64,000 nucleotides of DNA from Lichina pygmaea (taxonomy: Eukaryota; Ascomycota; Lichinomycetes; Lichinales; Lichinaceae). Under the pieces are notes generated by a model. That model saw only the letters and a program-made list of their open reading frames with translations, had not been told where the DNA came from and searched no databases. Below are positions 1 to 12,677 of the stretch, piece by piece (position 1 is the first letter of the stretch; each line of letters opens with the position of its first letter). The position numbers and the translations under genes are program-made. The stretch is taken from assembly GCA_963422465.1 (NCBI GenBank), contig OY730173.1, positions 3,162,001-3,226,000 of the forward strand, written 5' to 3'.

Positions 1-1
1 G

Positions 2-3000
2 GCCGATGAGGCGCACCCCATGACCGATTCTGAGAGCCTCGGTGCTGCGAACGAACCGTCGACGGCTGTGAGCAGTTTCGAGTCCCCTTCAACAAAGCGG
101 CAGGAGCGGACGCCGGCAAGGAAAAAGCCGGTCTCTGTCCAGCAAGACGTCGAAGCCACCCGCGAGACAGCCTCAGTGGACGCCGACGGGACAGACCAGT
201 CACAATCAGTGCACTCGCGGTTCGATGCTCCGGCCACTCAGCAGCCGCTCGTCATCATCAACCCTCCTGGCTACAAGAAACCCAAATCGAATAAAAGGGG
301 ACGGCCGAAGAAAGCGTGCATCGTCGTGATCAAGTCCAAGCGGCTGATAGAGCTCCCGGGATTTGGCGTGCCGAAGTCAGTCCGCCGCGATGATTCGCCA
401 TCGGCTCGAGAAACAGTACCCGAACCCCAGCAAGCAATCGTACCGGTCACGCACGACTCGGACGCTACGATGCAGCCTGCTAGCGGTAAATCGATGACTG
501 ATGAGGCTCTTGTTGACTCAGCCGGACAGCACGGGGCGGGCAGTAAGGCCGCAGAGCCGATCAGCAACGTGGCACCAGCCCGCCAACAAGACGAGGCAAC
601 CGAAGCCTCGCATGGTGATGACACGACGCAGGCTGTATTGCAAGCCCAACCGACTGTCGACAAGGCCAGAGAGACGGCATCTGGGACTCCTTCGCGTCGA
701 ACCCTGACGGTGCACCAGAGAGGCTCGATCAGCTTCAAGCGCAGGCAGATTGTCCTGGATTTGATCGAAAAGGGAGATGGCGTCTTCCCGGGAGACCGGG
801 AACTTTGGTACGCTTTCAGCATCCTCTGGCTGAGGAAGAACAAGGAGTCGGGCACACCGGATCTCAAGACCGTCAAGACCCTGCAGAGACTCTTGATCGA
901 CTCCGGCCAGCTGAAGAGCTTCGTCTTCTGCTTCACCAATTCAAGGGGGTTGCAATGCGAGAAGAGAATCCTAGCCAGGCTGGATGTTCAACCGGACTCG
1001 CCAGTCGTGAAGAGATTGGAGCAGAAGATGAAGGACGCCGACACCACGTGTTACATACCTCCCGAGAGCGGCGTATCGGCCGAGGCAAAGCGACGGTTCG
1101 AGCTCAGCGGCGGCAACACACACGGATACATGCGAATGCCCAAGATCGATCGGGACAACACCTCCATCGTCACGCTCATGTCAAGGCCGGGCCAGCCAGA
1201 CCAAACTCAGAAGCAGACGACGTCTGCTGATCGTACCAGCGATAGAGCAAAGAAAAGGCTGGAACAGGCTAGACTCAGGCGGCAGAAGAACGAAGGCAAA
1301 GCGCAGCAGAAGGCGTACAAGAAGTCCTTGCGGCTAAGCAAGGAGATCGTCCGGTTGACCATGAATGAGCAGCGAGATGCTGCGCGAAAGATTGAGATGA
1401 TCTCCAGGTCGATGAATCAACCGCAACGGGGCCATGGCCCGCCAAGGGTCGCGCGGCTGCACGGTCTGCACAGGCCCAAGGACGATCGACCTACCCTCCA
1501 GCAGGGATGGCTGCGACAAGACGATGCAAGCCTCGCCGAGGGCGTGGGAACGCCGACTCAGATGCTGGCGGGGGCGCCGGGCTCAGTCATCGCCGCCATG
1601 CTAATGCCACTGACTTACAAACTCCATCGCACCTCCCTAAGCCAGTCCACGCAAGTCTTCTATCCCTCCAACGGCACGTTTGGAACCTTCTATCAACCCA
1701 TGCACAACAGGCTGAAAAGACCGCGAGAGGCGACACGGTATCCAGAGCAAGAGCTTCCGCAAAGTTTGGGTGACATCATGGCGCAAAGCCACAAGCGCCG
1801 CAGAGTCGACTCTTGCCGCACTGGAGATCCCGAGCACAGTCGGTTTGAGGACGAAATCGAGCGTGTTCAGGAGTGGGAGGAACGGCATCCGTCGTTGATA
1901 AGGCCGGGCGGACCGTCGAGCTGGGCCTTCATCAACCATACTGTCGATCTGTCAGAGCCAGGCACAGCTTCTCCTCGTGTACGGTGGAAGAGACCGACGG
2001 GAAAGCACGGTGTTCTAGACGTCACAGAAGTGGAAGAGGAAGCCAACAGCCGTGCTGCAAAGCGGCGTCGTACCGATGACATGGCAGTACCTGCCATAGC
2101 TTTGAATGGCAATGTCGGGGCGGCACAGCCTGCACCGTCTAGCCTCGTCCCCAGGACGGCAAGGGTCGCTGACCCAAGCAGACTTGCAGTACCCTCTCGC
2201 GCTTCGGCGGCGAGCCGGTTCAAGACTCGCAGACTTACAGCGCTGCCCGTCGACGAGAGCTTGGACTTCGATGCCGGTGAACCTAGCGCACCGCAAGCGT
2301 CCGCTGCAGTCGGAGTTCCGAAGCGAAGGCGTAAGTTGGGAAACGATGATTCTCTGGCTGTCTGGTTGATTGACGATTCCATAGCTCGCGCCCGAGGCCC
2401 TCGTCTCAAGACACCCGACGCAGTTCTTTCGGAACAGGATGTCCAGAAACTCCTTATCGCCGTTACAGTCGTGCGGTCTCTCACCGGTGGACTCGCCAGG
2501 AGCATCGACTGGGTCATCGTGGCTGGACTGTTCCCGCACCTCACTCGACTGTTCCTGAACAGGAAATGGGCCACCATTGCGACGAGATTCAGGTCACAGA
2601 TGGACAAACTGCAAGCGGATTTCCAGGAAGCATTCCTTGCTGCGTACGAGAAGCACGAAGTGCCGGCGATCGACTACGATGACCTGGTCAATTACGACTG
2701 GGCCAGACTGGTGGACTGGGCTATGAAGAACCTCGACGTGCCTGAGTAAGATTGTCGTGGTCGCTTCTGATGCGGACCGGGGCTGACTTGTGCAACAGGT
2801 CTCGAAGGCAGCCCAATCTTCCAGCTCAACGGGAGCAGCTCTACCAGTTCTACAACGTCCAGATTGAGCCCAAGCCGGCGCTGCACTGGAGAGACGAGTG
2901 TTTCCTGCCGACTGCACCCTTGATCAAGAGGACCAGTCTCGTGAACAGGAACATGCTATCGACGCCTCTGGCCGGTGTCGCGAGCGCCGAGAAGAGCGCA

Positions 3001-3831
3001 GCAGACGAGGACCGCCTCGCGAGGTCATGGGTCCGAGCGAACATCATCACGTCGGAAGAGAACTACAGCGCCGACGAGGCCAAGCGCAAGCTCCTCCGCC
3101 TTGGCGAGGAGCGCGTGAGCAAGGCGCTCGCGGGACTGTGCTCTCAGCGGATCGTCAGCCACGCGAACAAAAACCGGCCCATGCCCGGGCGCAGCTACGA
3201 CATCACCGAGACGTTCCTCAGCGGGATGCGAAAGGGCATCGACGAGAAGCAGTACGCGGCCGCGGCGGCATACAAGTTCCGGATGGACGATCTCTTCCGC
3301 AGGGGGGAGCCGTGCATGTACTCGTACATCGCCTCGGACGGCGAGACGCTGGCGGTGCTCAACCTCGTGGCGCAGCGGCGGGTGCGGCTCCAGGCGCGCA
3401 ACGTGCCGCACAACAAGTTCGGGCTCATGGACGGCAGCTACCGGACGCGATTCATGGACAAGGAGAGGTTGCGCTTCGGCATCGAAGTGGTGCCGACGGA
3501 GGGGTACTACGTCGAGGGCAACCCGCTCGGTCGTCTGCCGGCGCCGCCGCAGAAGCACCTCACGGACGAAACGGTGCCGATCCCGATCTGGTTCGACATC
3601 CACGGGAACTTTGTGGCGATCATGTGGCGCAAGGCGCTGGCGGCGGTGCTCAACGCCTTGGCCGTGCGCGCCGGCACCACCGTCTGCGAGCTCGCCAGGC
3701 TCTTTCGACAGAGCGTCGAGAAGCACGAGCTCGAGTTGCTCCTCGACTGGCTTGTCGCCGCAAACGTCGTGAGCAGGACCGAAGGGGGGGGATATCTGAC
3801 CAAGGAGTGGTGGTGGATGGTGTTGCCTTAA
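2..3831 (+). CDS. tfc3: TFIIIC largest subunit (Tfc3, B-block binding), 5' end outside window
   Basis: Subunit of TFIIIC, the factor that binds internal A/B-box promoters of tRNA genes and recruits TFIIIB and RNA polymerase III. The frame is open from base 2, so the gene starts upstream; about 1258 residues are visible. One intron is inferred at 2746-2798 (GTAAG...CTGAC...CAG). It joins the stretch ending DWAMKNLDVP to SRRQPNLPAQREQLYQFY in frame. The first half is a basic, disordered region followed by a winged-helix-like block (around KRRQIVLDLIEKGDGVFPGDRELW). The C-terminal third (VVRSLTGGLARSIDWVIVAG, then IWFDIHGNFVAIMWRKALAA, and a tail ending EWWWMVLP) matches what I know of filamentous-fungal Tfc3. 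The internal ATG at 20 is probably not the true start. The family call is from memory of the conserved C-terminus, not from a search. Confidence 0.83.
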
Positions 3832-5276
3832 GACCGCTTGTCTAACCATCTACCTGTCCGCTTATCCACTTGCCCACTTGTCCAATTCCTCCATTCCTCC
3901 ATTCCTCCACCAGTTCACTAGTCTACTAGTTCTGTTCTCCCATAAATGATCATCGCGTTCTTCGATGATGACCGGACCACGTCCTCGGTCCCATGACTTG
4001 ACCAATTTTGGTATTCTCTCATGACTAGCCATCTTCTCCCAACAGCTCGACATCATCTCTTCTGACAGACCACACTCTCACAACATGCAACACAATGCAG
4101 CGCACTCATGGTCAGTATCCAGGACATGACATTGTGTTTTCTTCTAGTACCGTGGTACAAAGACTTTGGGTGGACATGGGCATGTATTCATCATGATGCT
4201 CGTGAGTGGTCTATAGCTGTCTGTTGAGTGTTTGGAATTATCATTGTCATCATCATCATTCGTTGTTATTGTTATTACTGTTGTGGAACCAGCCTTCCTC
4301 ACAACCTCCCCTCCGTCTCCAGTCAAATATCCAGGCAAACATCCATTTCAATCTCCAGTCAGCATCCAGCCAAAAAAAGAATAACATACAGTACACCAGC
4401 TACAAGAGCACTGTAGTCCATCCCCATGTTTTTTTTGTGAGATGTCTATGATGTGTCTTCACGAGGCACATCAGACGTATCTCTGCAGTACCTCCCCCAT
4501 GCTACCCTATGAGATGTCCAGGACACGCCCTGCGTCTTTCCCGAGGCAATGTCGGGCGTCCTTGTCTCACGTGCTTGTCTGACCTCTCTCCGTGACACTC
4601 CAACAAGACATACAGTATCTTTCGGAGAGTCGCCGACTCTCGCCACCATCTCGCTATACTCTCACCGCACTCTCACTACATCCTCGCCCATCCTCTCACC
4701 ATCCTCTCCATCTCCAACGAAACATCCCGTGGGCCTTCAACTTTTGAGCAATCCTACGATAGGATCACGATCGGCCGACTAGGTACCGTAACACGGAGCC
4801 ACGAGGTCTCCGGCGCGGAGCCCCCCCAATCTCAGGTCGCGCCCAGGGCAGCGTCTCTGGCCTAGCGTAGGACACCGAGGAAGGGAAGTCACAGATGGCT
4901 TTGGTAGGATCGGAAGGCGTTGATCGCGGAGCATGTTTGTTTGGTGCTTAGCCCGACATTGCGAGGGCGCTTCTCCTTCGTGGGGAGAGCACGCTCGACC
5001 GAATCCTCATCTTCTGGTCTTTGCTCGGAGCCTCCGATGGGGTTGTTGCTGTTATCCTATCTGCAATCTCACATTAGGTCGTCGTTGCTGGATGGTGGGT
5101 TGTTGTTGAACGGCGTGTCATGATCGTGATCGTGTTGTACAGTACGGTACGCAGTACAGCTGTTGACTGTACGTCACGTACGCAGAGCTGATTATGCTCT
5201 TCTCCCATCATCTTCCCTCGCCTCTCTTCCGTTCTTTCCCTCCTTTCCAAATCTATTCAGCCAAAATCTGTCCAAG

Positions 5277-5292
5277 CCCCCCCCCCCCCCCC
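5277..5292. repeat. Poly(C) run, 16 nt
   Basis: Uninterrupted run of 16 C. It is one of several long G or C homopolymers in the intergenic and intronic DNA of this window. Confidence 0.9.
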
Positions 5293-5846
5293 AATCCATG
5301 CTGCATGTTCTTCCCATCTCTTGACATCCTTTCTTCAAACTTTAATCTGGCTTTCAAACTTCACTATTCACACTCCAACATCTAGAAGCTTTTCCTACCA
5401 GACACTACAAGATTTCCTTTTGCTACACTTTCTAGTCACCTCCCTGTCTTCAGTTTTTATTCCTTTAAAGGTTTTCTGAAGAAGTTCACTATTAGCTGGA
5501 AGATCTGCATGGCTGTAAAGCTACAAACAGTGTAAGAATCAAATTAAAAATAAAAAAATTTTTTCTTCAAACTTCACCACAAGGGAGAAACATGACAGAC
5601 ATGAGAACCGGAGAATGATGCATGAAACACTCTTTCTGCTGAGGAACAGACGGATACGATGTTAAGATGGAACATGGCATTGGTTTTGGGTGGGAAGAGG
5701 GAAGGAAGAGGTTGCTGGTGGGACTGGGAGGCTAGTTGGTGGTAGTGGCGGAATTTGGATGGAGTTGTGAATTGATCAAAGTACAGATTTCACTGGTAGA
5801 GGGTGGGTGGAGGGGGGTTGGGAAGAGGTTGAAATAGAGTAGTTCT

Positions 5847-5848
<2 letters not shown>

Positions 5849-5884
<36 letters not shown>
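5849..5884. repeat. (AG)18 microsatellite
   Basis: Perfect dinucleotide repeat about 0.3 kb beyond the 3' end of the minus-strand palmitoyltransferase gene. Probably variable in length between isolates. Confidence 0.95.
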
Positions 5885-5888
<4 letters not shown>

Positions 5889-6190
5889 AGATTGAAGTTA
5901 ATTGTGGGGGATGAGAAGAAGAGGAGGGGGGAGGGAAGGGGGGGTTGTTGAAAACGCCGAGTGAATGAGAGGAAAAACACGAATCACGAGATTATCAAAA
6001 ACGTAAAAATGTAAAGACGATGACGATGAACAGAGTGAGATTCTACTCTTTCATCCACCCACAAGCTAAACGAACTTCTATCGTACCGCTGCCCTTTAAT
6101 CATTGAACTGACAATGACGATGATGCTGATGACGATGCTGATGACGATGCTGATGACGATGATGATGATGATGATGCTGTGGATATCTGT

Positions 6191-8066
6191 TCAAGTGTCG
6201 GCGCGAGCACTGGGACTAGCCCCGTGACTGGCACCGGCACCAGCGCCGCCTCCAGCTCCAGCACCGCCGGAACTAGCACCCCCAGCCGTAGCTCCAGCTC
6301 TAGCACCAGAACCATAACCCGGGCTATACTGCAGCCGGATACCCTCGACGCCTTCTTCGAGTCGTTGGTCGTCGTCGTCGTCGTCGTCAACAACGTCGTC
6401 ATCGGCTCGTACGTGTCTGTTCGCAGAAAACATATTCTTCCGACGGTCTTCGTGGACAGGCTCGTCGCCACGATCGTCGTTGTGCGCACTTACATGGCTG
6501 TGATGTGTGGTGGGCGCGGCATGGCGTTGGTTGTGATGATCGCTTGGATAGTGGCGGTGGTCGTGCTGGTGATGCGTCTGGTAGCTCTGTTGGCTTTGAT
6601 GGGAATGGTGATAGTTCTGTCGGCCGTGATGGGGATAGTGCTGCTGCTGCTGCTGATGATGTTGATAAGGATGATGGTACCCCTCGTGCTGATGAGGCCG
6701 ATCGGAAGCGACACCCCAGCCGGCCTCGTGCTCCCTGGCGCGCTGCTCGGCGCGACTTCGGGCGAGTTCTTCGCGCGCCAGTTGCCACCGCGGACTGACC
6801 TCCCAGTACCAGCCGTCACCGACGGTGTTGCAGACCGGAACGAACCAGAGCAGGGACTTGTCCCCGAACAGGTGCCGCAGGTTGTGTCGCCACCCGAGAT
6901 CGAAGGCGTGCGGCAGCTTCTCCGAGTCCTGCTCGTCGAGGTACCGTTCGTACCTTTCGCGCTCGCGCTCGCGCTCGAGCTGGCCGTAGTTGCTCAGCAG
7001 CGATCGCTGCGCCGTCGACTGCGCGTAGTCGTAGGCCGACGACGACGAAGGCGACGGGATCCGGCCGGGTCCGGCCACGTCGTCCGGCCTCTCGACGCCT
7101 TCCTCCGGCCGCGTGATCCCAGGAAGAGCGTTCGCGTGGATCTCGCGCAGCTGTTCGCGGTAGCTCGGACCGACGCCGCCGTTGACGTGTCGTTGGCGCT
7201 GCTGGTGCATCGAGTTCCGCCACGTCGACAGATACCGTGTCGTCTCGAGCTTCTCGATCGTCGTCTGGTTGCGCCAGGCGAGCGAGATGTGCCACGCCGT
7301 GAAGCCACCCAGGGCGAGGGCGAAGATGCCGCTGACGACGGCCAGCACCAGATCGTTGACCGGCATGAGACTATCGTTGTACTGTCCGTCGCTGAAGATC
7401 TCGCTGTACAACCAGCCCATGGACACGGCGAAGCACACGAGGCAGAAGAGCGTGGTGTAGATGAGGAACAGCACGAACGCCTTGTAGTTCCTCAGGCCGA
7501 GACAGGTCGCCAGCCACGGGCAGTGATGGTCCATCTTCAGCACGCATCGTCTGCACGTCGAACAATGATGCGCTCGGTCCGGCTTGCGAGCCTCGCATTT
7601 CTTGCAGTAGCGCATCCCACCGCTCGACTTGACCGTCAGAGAGGAGCCCTGCTGGGCCTCATGGGCCGGCAGATAGCTGTAGCCACCATTGCTCGAGGCG
7701 GGCGAGCCGGGGTCTCGGAACACCGCCACCGTGTACGACCAGCTCAAGAGGACGTACAGCACAAGGCCGAGGAACGACGTGGGAACGCCTGTTTCGCGAT
7801 CCGTCAGCGATCGCCGTGAGAACGCACAGAATACCCCCGCTCATCCACGTACCAACCCACGACGGCTTCCTGTCCCTGATGCCGATGCGCGTCTCGACCC
7901 AGACCGCCCAGGCCGTGATCCCATACACGAAGAGCAGCGGAAGGTACGTCAAGGTCAAGCAGCAGGCCCGTTCACACCTCTGGATGGGCCCGCCTCCGCC
8001 TCGTCCCTTCTGGAGCTTCTTCATGACCGGCGACGACGGCACCGAAAGGGGACTTGGCGGTCTCAT
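6191..8066 (-). CDS. pfa3: DHHC protein S-palmitoyltransferase, Pfa3-like (603 aa)
   Basis: Transfers palmitate to cysteines of target proteins; yeast Pfa3 acts at the vacuole on Vac8. Two exons, 8066-7854/7853 and 7788-6191, with a 64-bp intron at 7789-7852 (GTACGT...ACAG) splitting a Gly codon. The N-terminus carries QRCERACCLTLTYLPLLFVYG, a Pfa3 hallmark, followed by a second membrane segment (FLGLVLYVLLSWSYTVAVF). The Cys-rich domain CKKCEARKPDRAHHCSTC leads to the catalytic DHHC at residues 158-161. Two further membrane segments follow (AFVLFLIYTTLFCLVCF; LVLAVVSGIFALALGGF). The tail is long and odd: a His/Gln-rich stretch at about 435-505, an Asp run, and a Gly/Ala-rich end. The tail encoded near 6191-6500 is low-complexity and its exact end is less certain than the catalytic half. 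Confidence 0.9.
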
Positions 8067-8463
8067 GATGCCAGCAATCGTCTATCGGCTTCCCCATCGA
8101 AGAGGATCCCCGGTTGAGGACTCGATTCTCGGCCGCTCGTTCATGCGACACGCCCATGTGGCCCAGGATTTCGGCGTGCGACACGCCAAGAGCGGAACAT
8201 AGTTCGGCCGGCTGGGACTAAAGATAGTAACATACGCTGACTCATGCGCTAACAAAGAACCTGCGATGGGTCTCGACATTTGCTATGAAAGACTATCTAG
8301 AGAGACATGCACGACACGATTGACCAGGTTCAAGAGGTGGTGGACCATCCCTTGAGACTCTTCATCGGCCACCCCATAATTACCATGAACTGTTGGGAGT
8401 TCTCGTCTTGGTATTTCCTTTCGTACGTACCGGTAACGTACATATGTACGTATGTACATAGTA
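8067..8463. other. Short intergenic region between PhoD and pfa3 genes
   Basis: About 400 bp holding the 3' end of the upstream PhoD-type gene and the promoter of the pfa3-like gene, both on the minus strand. The interval 8420-8460 is dense in GTAC and ACGTAC palindromic tetramers and hexamers. No other feature seen. Confidence 0.5.
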
Positions 8464-11019
8464 TCAGTGATCTCCCGTTGTATAAGACTCGTTCGACTTC
8501 AGTACCCGACCATTCCGCAGAAAGCCGCTCCGCACGGTACCGCCGCCGACGGTGGGATTCCGACTGAGACGGTTCTCGCCGTTCTTGACCTGGAATGCGG
8601 CGAGTTGGAGCTCCTGTGCGCTGCGCTCGCTGTTGGTCGGGACGCCGTAGTAGACGGCCTCGGCGCGCTCGTGCGTCAGCGACAGTTCAAAGTAGCCCCT
8701 GTAGTACAGCTCGGACCACTGCAGCTCGCGGTTGGCGTCGACGAGCCACTCGCTGGCGTCGTTGGCGGCGCGGATCGTGATGTTCCGTCCGGCCGGGCTC
8801 GGGCTCGACACGGCGGTGCCGGCAAACTCGACGCCGATCGACCCTTCGCCCGTCGTCGGGTCGTACGGGTGCTCGTCTAGCCACACAATGTCGCTGACCC
8901 AGTTCGCGTGGGAATCGCCCGCCAAGAAGATGTTGTTTCCGATCTTGTGTTCGTAGAGGAGGCTCAGGGTCCTGTTGCGGTTCGCCTGATACCCGTCCCA
9001 GGCGTCATAGTTCAGCGGATTGTCGTCGCCGCGAGCAAGGGACTGGTTGAGCCGCGAGAAGACTGGCACCTGGCCTCAGCAGGATCGCACGTGGCCATGC
9101 GGGCGCAGGGGAGATGTACTGATCTGGTCACCGATGACGCGCCACGTAGCACCCCGACGGTGCGACGACGCGAGCTGGTCGTAGAACCAATGCTCCTGAC
9201 GCGGACCCATCAGAGTGCGGCTGGCGTCGTTGGATATGGCGTTGACGTAGTCCGTGTTCCAGTACAGGTCGGTAATCGATCGGTCGTAGTTCCGCGTGTC
9301 CAGCATGATCAGATCCAACAGATTTCCAAACGAGAAGGATCTCCAGATCCGAAGACCATCGTCCATCTCAACTTGACTGAACTCCGTGGGTCAGTGGACG
9401 GGGACAGCGTCTCTGTTATCGACCGAGGACTCACCGGATTGGCATCCACTCGAAGTACGCCCGGACAGCATTCATCTTGCGCTGGTCGACGCTGACGCCG
9501 CCTGATTCGACAAAGGACTCTTCCGTGTTGTTCAGCTCCGCCGAGCCGCCACGCCAGGCATTGTCGGCCACCTCTGGCGGTCGGGAATCATTAAACATGC
9601 CCTGTGCTGCTCGCCGTGGGCGCCACACGTACCGTGGTCGTCCCATACAGGGATCCAGGGAAACTGTTGGTGGCTGGCGAGAAGATCAAGATCGGTGCGA
9701 TAGGTGGCCAGTCGTTTCCGGTAGTCGTAGAGCGTATAGATCTCACGGTCCGGCAGCGGGATGCGGCCAAGGGAGGTGCCATCGCCATACACCTTGTTTG
9801 CATACTCGTAGATGTAGTCCCCGAGATGGACGACGTAGTCGACAGAGTCCTTTCGCACGGAGTTGCCATAGGCATTGAAGAAGCCGAACGCTGTTCGACG
9901 TCAACGATGAGGATCGGGGGGCCTTGTCGCTGTCGGCTGAAGGAAAGAACTCACGGTAGTTGCTGCAGGAGTATATGGCCAGCTTGACCGCACTATCGAT
10001 CTCATCGTCGGCTCGCGGAGTCGTCTTCGTCCTACCTAGAGGGCTGCTGTTGTTGGAGCTGCAGACGGTAAATTGGTAGTAGTACCTGGTGAAGGGCTTC
10101 AGTCTCCTCGCCTCGACCTGTTTCCTGTCAGCATGCCTCCTTCTCATATCGAGAGAGGCTCGAGTTTCAGTACGTGGGAGAAAGGCATGAAGACGACTCC
10201 TGAAAAGATGAGGTTGATTCCGATGGATTGATCACGTTCTGTGTGAACTATGTAAGACGATGGGATGGAAACGGCGGGTACAACCATCGCAAAGGAGACC
10301 TCTGCCTCGAACGGTAGAGAAGGGAGTATGATACGCAACCAGAACAGCATGCCATGGACAAATAGGACATGCAAAAAACGCCGTTAAGGAGTGGGGCTGT
10401 GACCTGGCAAGGATCAAAGGACAAGGTGAACGCAGGCTAAAGCCGACGCTGACAGCACTGGTACCAGAGACAAGATGCTCGCTGCTTGACCACCCCCACC
10501 CATGTGCATGCCAACGCGGAACGATTGCGAGGTCGAGAAACGGACAGGCAACGAGGGAAAGCTCACCTTGACGGTGTAGTCGACATCGGAGCTCGTGTAG
10601 GCCTGCCCGGAGTCGGCGACTTTGCTCAAGCCTCGATCTTCTGCAATCTCGTACTCGACACAGACCGGCGCCTTTGACGCCTTGATGTAGATCTCCGTCT
10701 CGTGCCCGTACAACGGAGCGTACCCGTCGACGGTGACGTTGGAGCGGTCGTTGTCCGAGGCTGGCGCGACGCGGGTCCACAGGATGACCGAGTCCGGGTA
10801 GGGGTCGCCCGAGGCAACACCATGCGTGAAGTTGAGCGCGGACGGATCGTGCGAGAGACCGATTTCCTGACGCTTGACCACCTTATGCAGCGCGATCCCC
10901 AGGGCTTCGTGGCGCCGCGATGGACTGAGGTAGTTGAGGTTGCCCTCGAAGGAAGCTGACACTGCCGCGGCACCGAAGATTACCGAGAGAATTGGCCGCA
11001 TCTTGCCTTGGAAGCGCAA
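8464..11019 (-). CDS. Secreted PhoD-type alkaline phosphatase/phosphodiesterase (622 aa, six exons)
   Basis: Predicted metal-dependent phosphomonoesterase or phosphodiesterase acting outside the cell. Six exons joined in frame: 11019-10567, 10117-9955, 9890-9633, 9573-9435, 9376-9120, 9062-8464. Introns are 10118-10566 (449 bp, exceptional), 9891-9954, 9574-9632, 9377-9434 and 9063-9119. A signal peptide is evident (MRPILSVIFGAAAVSA, from the second Met at 11001; the first Met at 11019 is an alternative). Family motifs follow in order: GVASGDPYPDSVILWTRV, YYYQFTVCSSN, VVHLGDYIYEY, the spliced VWDDHEVADN, IMLDTRNYDRS and GDSHANWVSD. The Asp/His/Asn of these motifs are expected metal ligands. 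Several NxS/T sites suit a secreted glycoprotein. Length fits fungal PhoD proteins. Substrate cannot be inferred. Confidence 0.9.
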
Positions 11020-12677
11020 TATTCTGGAGCTCGATGGACGGAGATACCGTTGCCTCCTTCGTGAGCCTTGTTCCGGTAGCTGCTCGGCCGCTCAGAAGAC
11101 ATGCAGGCACGATACGGCGGCTTAAAAGGCCAACCAGAACTGCTTCGCAACAGATCCGGTCCGTTTCCCAGCGCCATCCGACATCATCATCTGGCCATTT
11201 AGGCTGCTGTTTGACTCAAGGAGTCGTCTCTCAGACCCCGCACGTGGGACAGACACTGGTACAGCATCATGGACGCGGCCGAGCTCCGGGCCCCAAGATC
11301 CAAGGCCTCGAGCCCATCGTCCGATGGCGCCATTGTAGGAACGTACTGCACGCACAGGGTTTTTGCTGCGTAATTGCCCTAGCTCGATGGCTTGCCCGGA
11401 GAGGGTTGCTCCCGCATCTCGGTGTAGCTGGATCCGGTGTTGATATGCATCGATCGCATTTCCCCTAAGGCTTGACGACTGTTCGAAGGTCTCCGCAGAA
11501 CCGCCCCACGTTGAAGATCCGTATCGCTTCATTGGCCAAGGGTCGGCCCTGCCGGAACCTTGGCTCCAGAAAAAGTGTCCCACCTGCATCTCGCATGTCG
11601 GCAGAGCTAGGACGACGTAACGGCGGAGACGAGCCCTAGGTCGTCCTAGTGGCTTGAGTAGTCAGTGAGGTCACGTGACCTGAACGTCTGTGGCCAGCAC
11701 CCCTTCAGCGATCTGAAAAACTCTGCCCTCTTGAATGAATCATGACACGGTTGAGACCGCTCGAGAGACATCATCTCGATCCATGGTATTATTAGGTACA
11801 GGTTTACCTCCAGACGCCCGAGCGCTATGCTTGTGTTCCGCGGTTGGAGAGAATCGACAAGTGACGGTGGTGCTTGGAATCAAGCGAGGATTGGAGAGGG
11901 CGATGGAACGGAAAGGTGACAGACTCGAAAGAAAGGATACGACGGGTGGCTGGGCAGCGATGGGGTACATGCAGGGTGCGCGATGGATGGGTAAGCATCA
12001 CAGACTCCTCCTCCAAGCAGCACTCTCATTCCTGCAATGTCGTAGACCGCGAGGTGGAAGACAAGTCTTCTTGTGCCCCGGGCGTGTGGACAGAATAGGG
12101 CGTGGAGAATATGGCGCGGAGTCGACGGGTGAAGACGGCCGGAAGAAGTAGACGAAGACAGCAGGCGTACACACGAGCACACACTGAAGTCGAGGTCGGG
12201 TGAGAGGGTGCCGTCGAGAACGCAAGGCCTATGTATGGAAAGCAGCACGCGGAAGAGCAGATCCAACGTGCCCTTCTTGCACGATGCAAGGGCAGGGCAA
12301 GGCGAGATCAGAGCATGGTAGAGCATAAGAGAAGAGAAGACCGATGGATGGAGAAACGGTAAGAATGCCGATGGATGATGACGTGCATCGCCAAGGGCAG
12401 GAGTGCCTCGGTCGACCGTTCTCATTGTCCCCCCGTCGGCGCTCTGAGAGTCGTGAGAAGAGGACGGCAGAACAGAATCCGGGGAAAGGTATGTATTCGG
12501 CCTTCTGCGTTTCAAGTTGATTGCGATTCGCAGCTGCAGCATCGACCCGTGCGTCCTCGAACGATGTGACACGATAGTGGATGTTAGGGCAGACGGTGTA
12601 TTCCAAGAGAGGAAAGGAGACGCTGTTGGATGAATCAATGGTGTAGGCTCAAGCGGTTGGGCCGAGCGGGAGACGAA
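11020..12677. other. Intergenic region between PhoD and rhomboid genes
   Basis: 1.66 kb. It holds the PhoD promoter (11020 upward) and the 3' flank of the rhomboid gene. A 252-codon minus-strand frame (11880-12638) is Ser/Pro/Leu-rich with no recognisable domain, and I read it as chance. No RNA gene or mobile element recognised. Confidence 0.5.

Larger units (their letters stand above)
3832..6190. other. Intergenic region between convergent tfc3 and pfa3-like genes
   Basis: No convincing gene. It should hold the 3' ends of both neighbours. It is clearly more AT-rich than the flanking exons, especially 5330-5620, and contains a C16 run at 5277-5292 and an (AG)18 microsatellite. Short open frames here are low-complexity (Ser/Pro or Leu/Ser) and have no family features. 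Confidence 0.6.

Noticed and set aside
6179-7819. 546-codon plus-strand frame opposite the palmitoyltransferase gene
   Set aside because: Antisense shadow of the DHHC exon and its His-rich tail.
11880-12638. 252-codon minus-strand frame between PhoD and rhomboid genes
   Set aside because: Ser/Pro/Leu-rich, no motif, no signal of conservation; overlaps the expected rhomboid 3' UTR.
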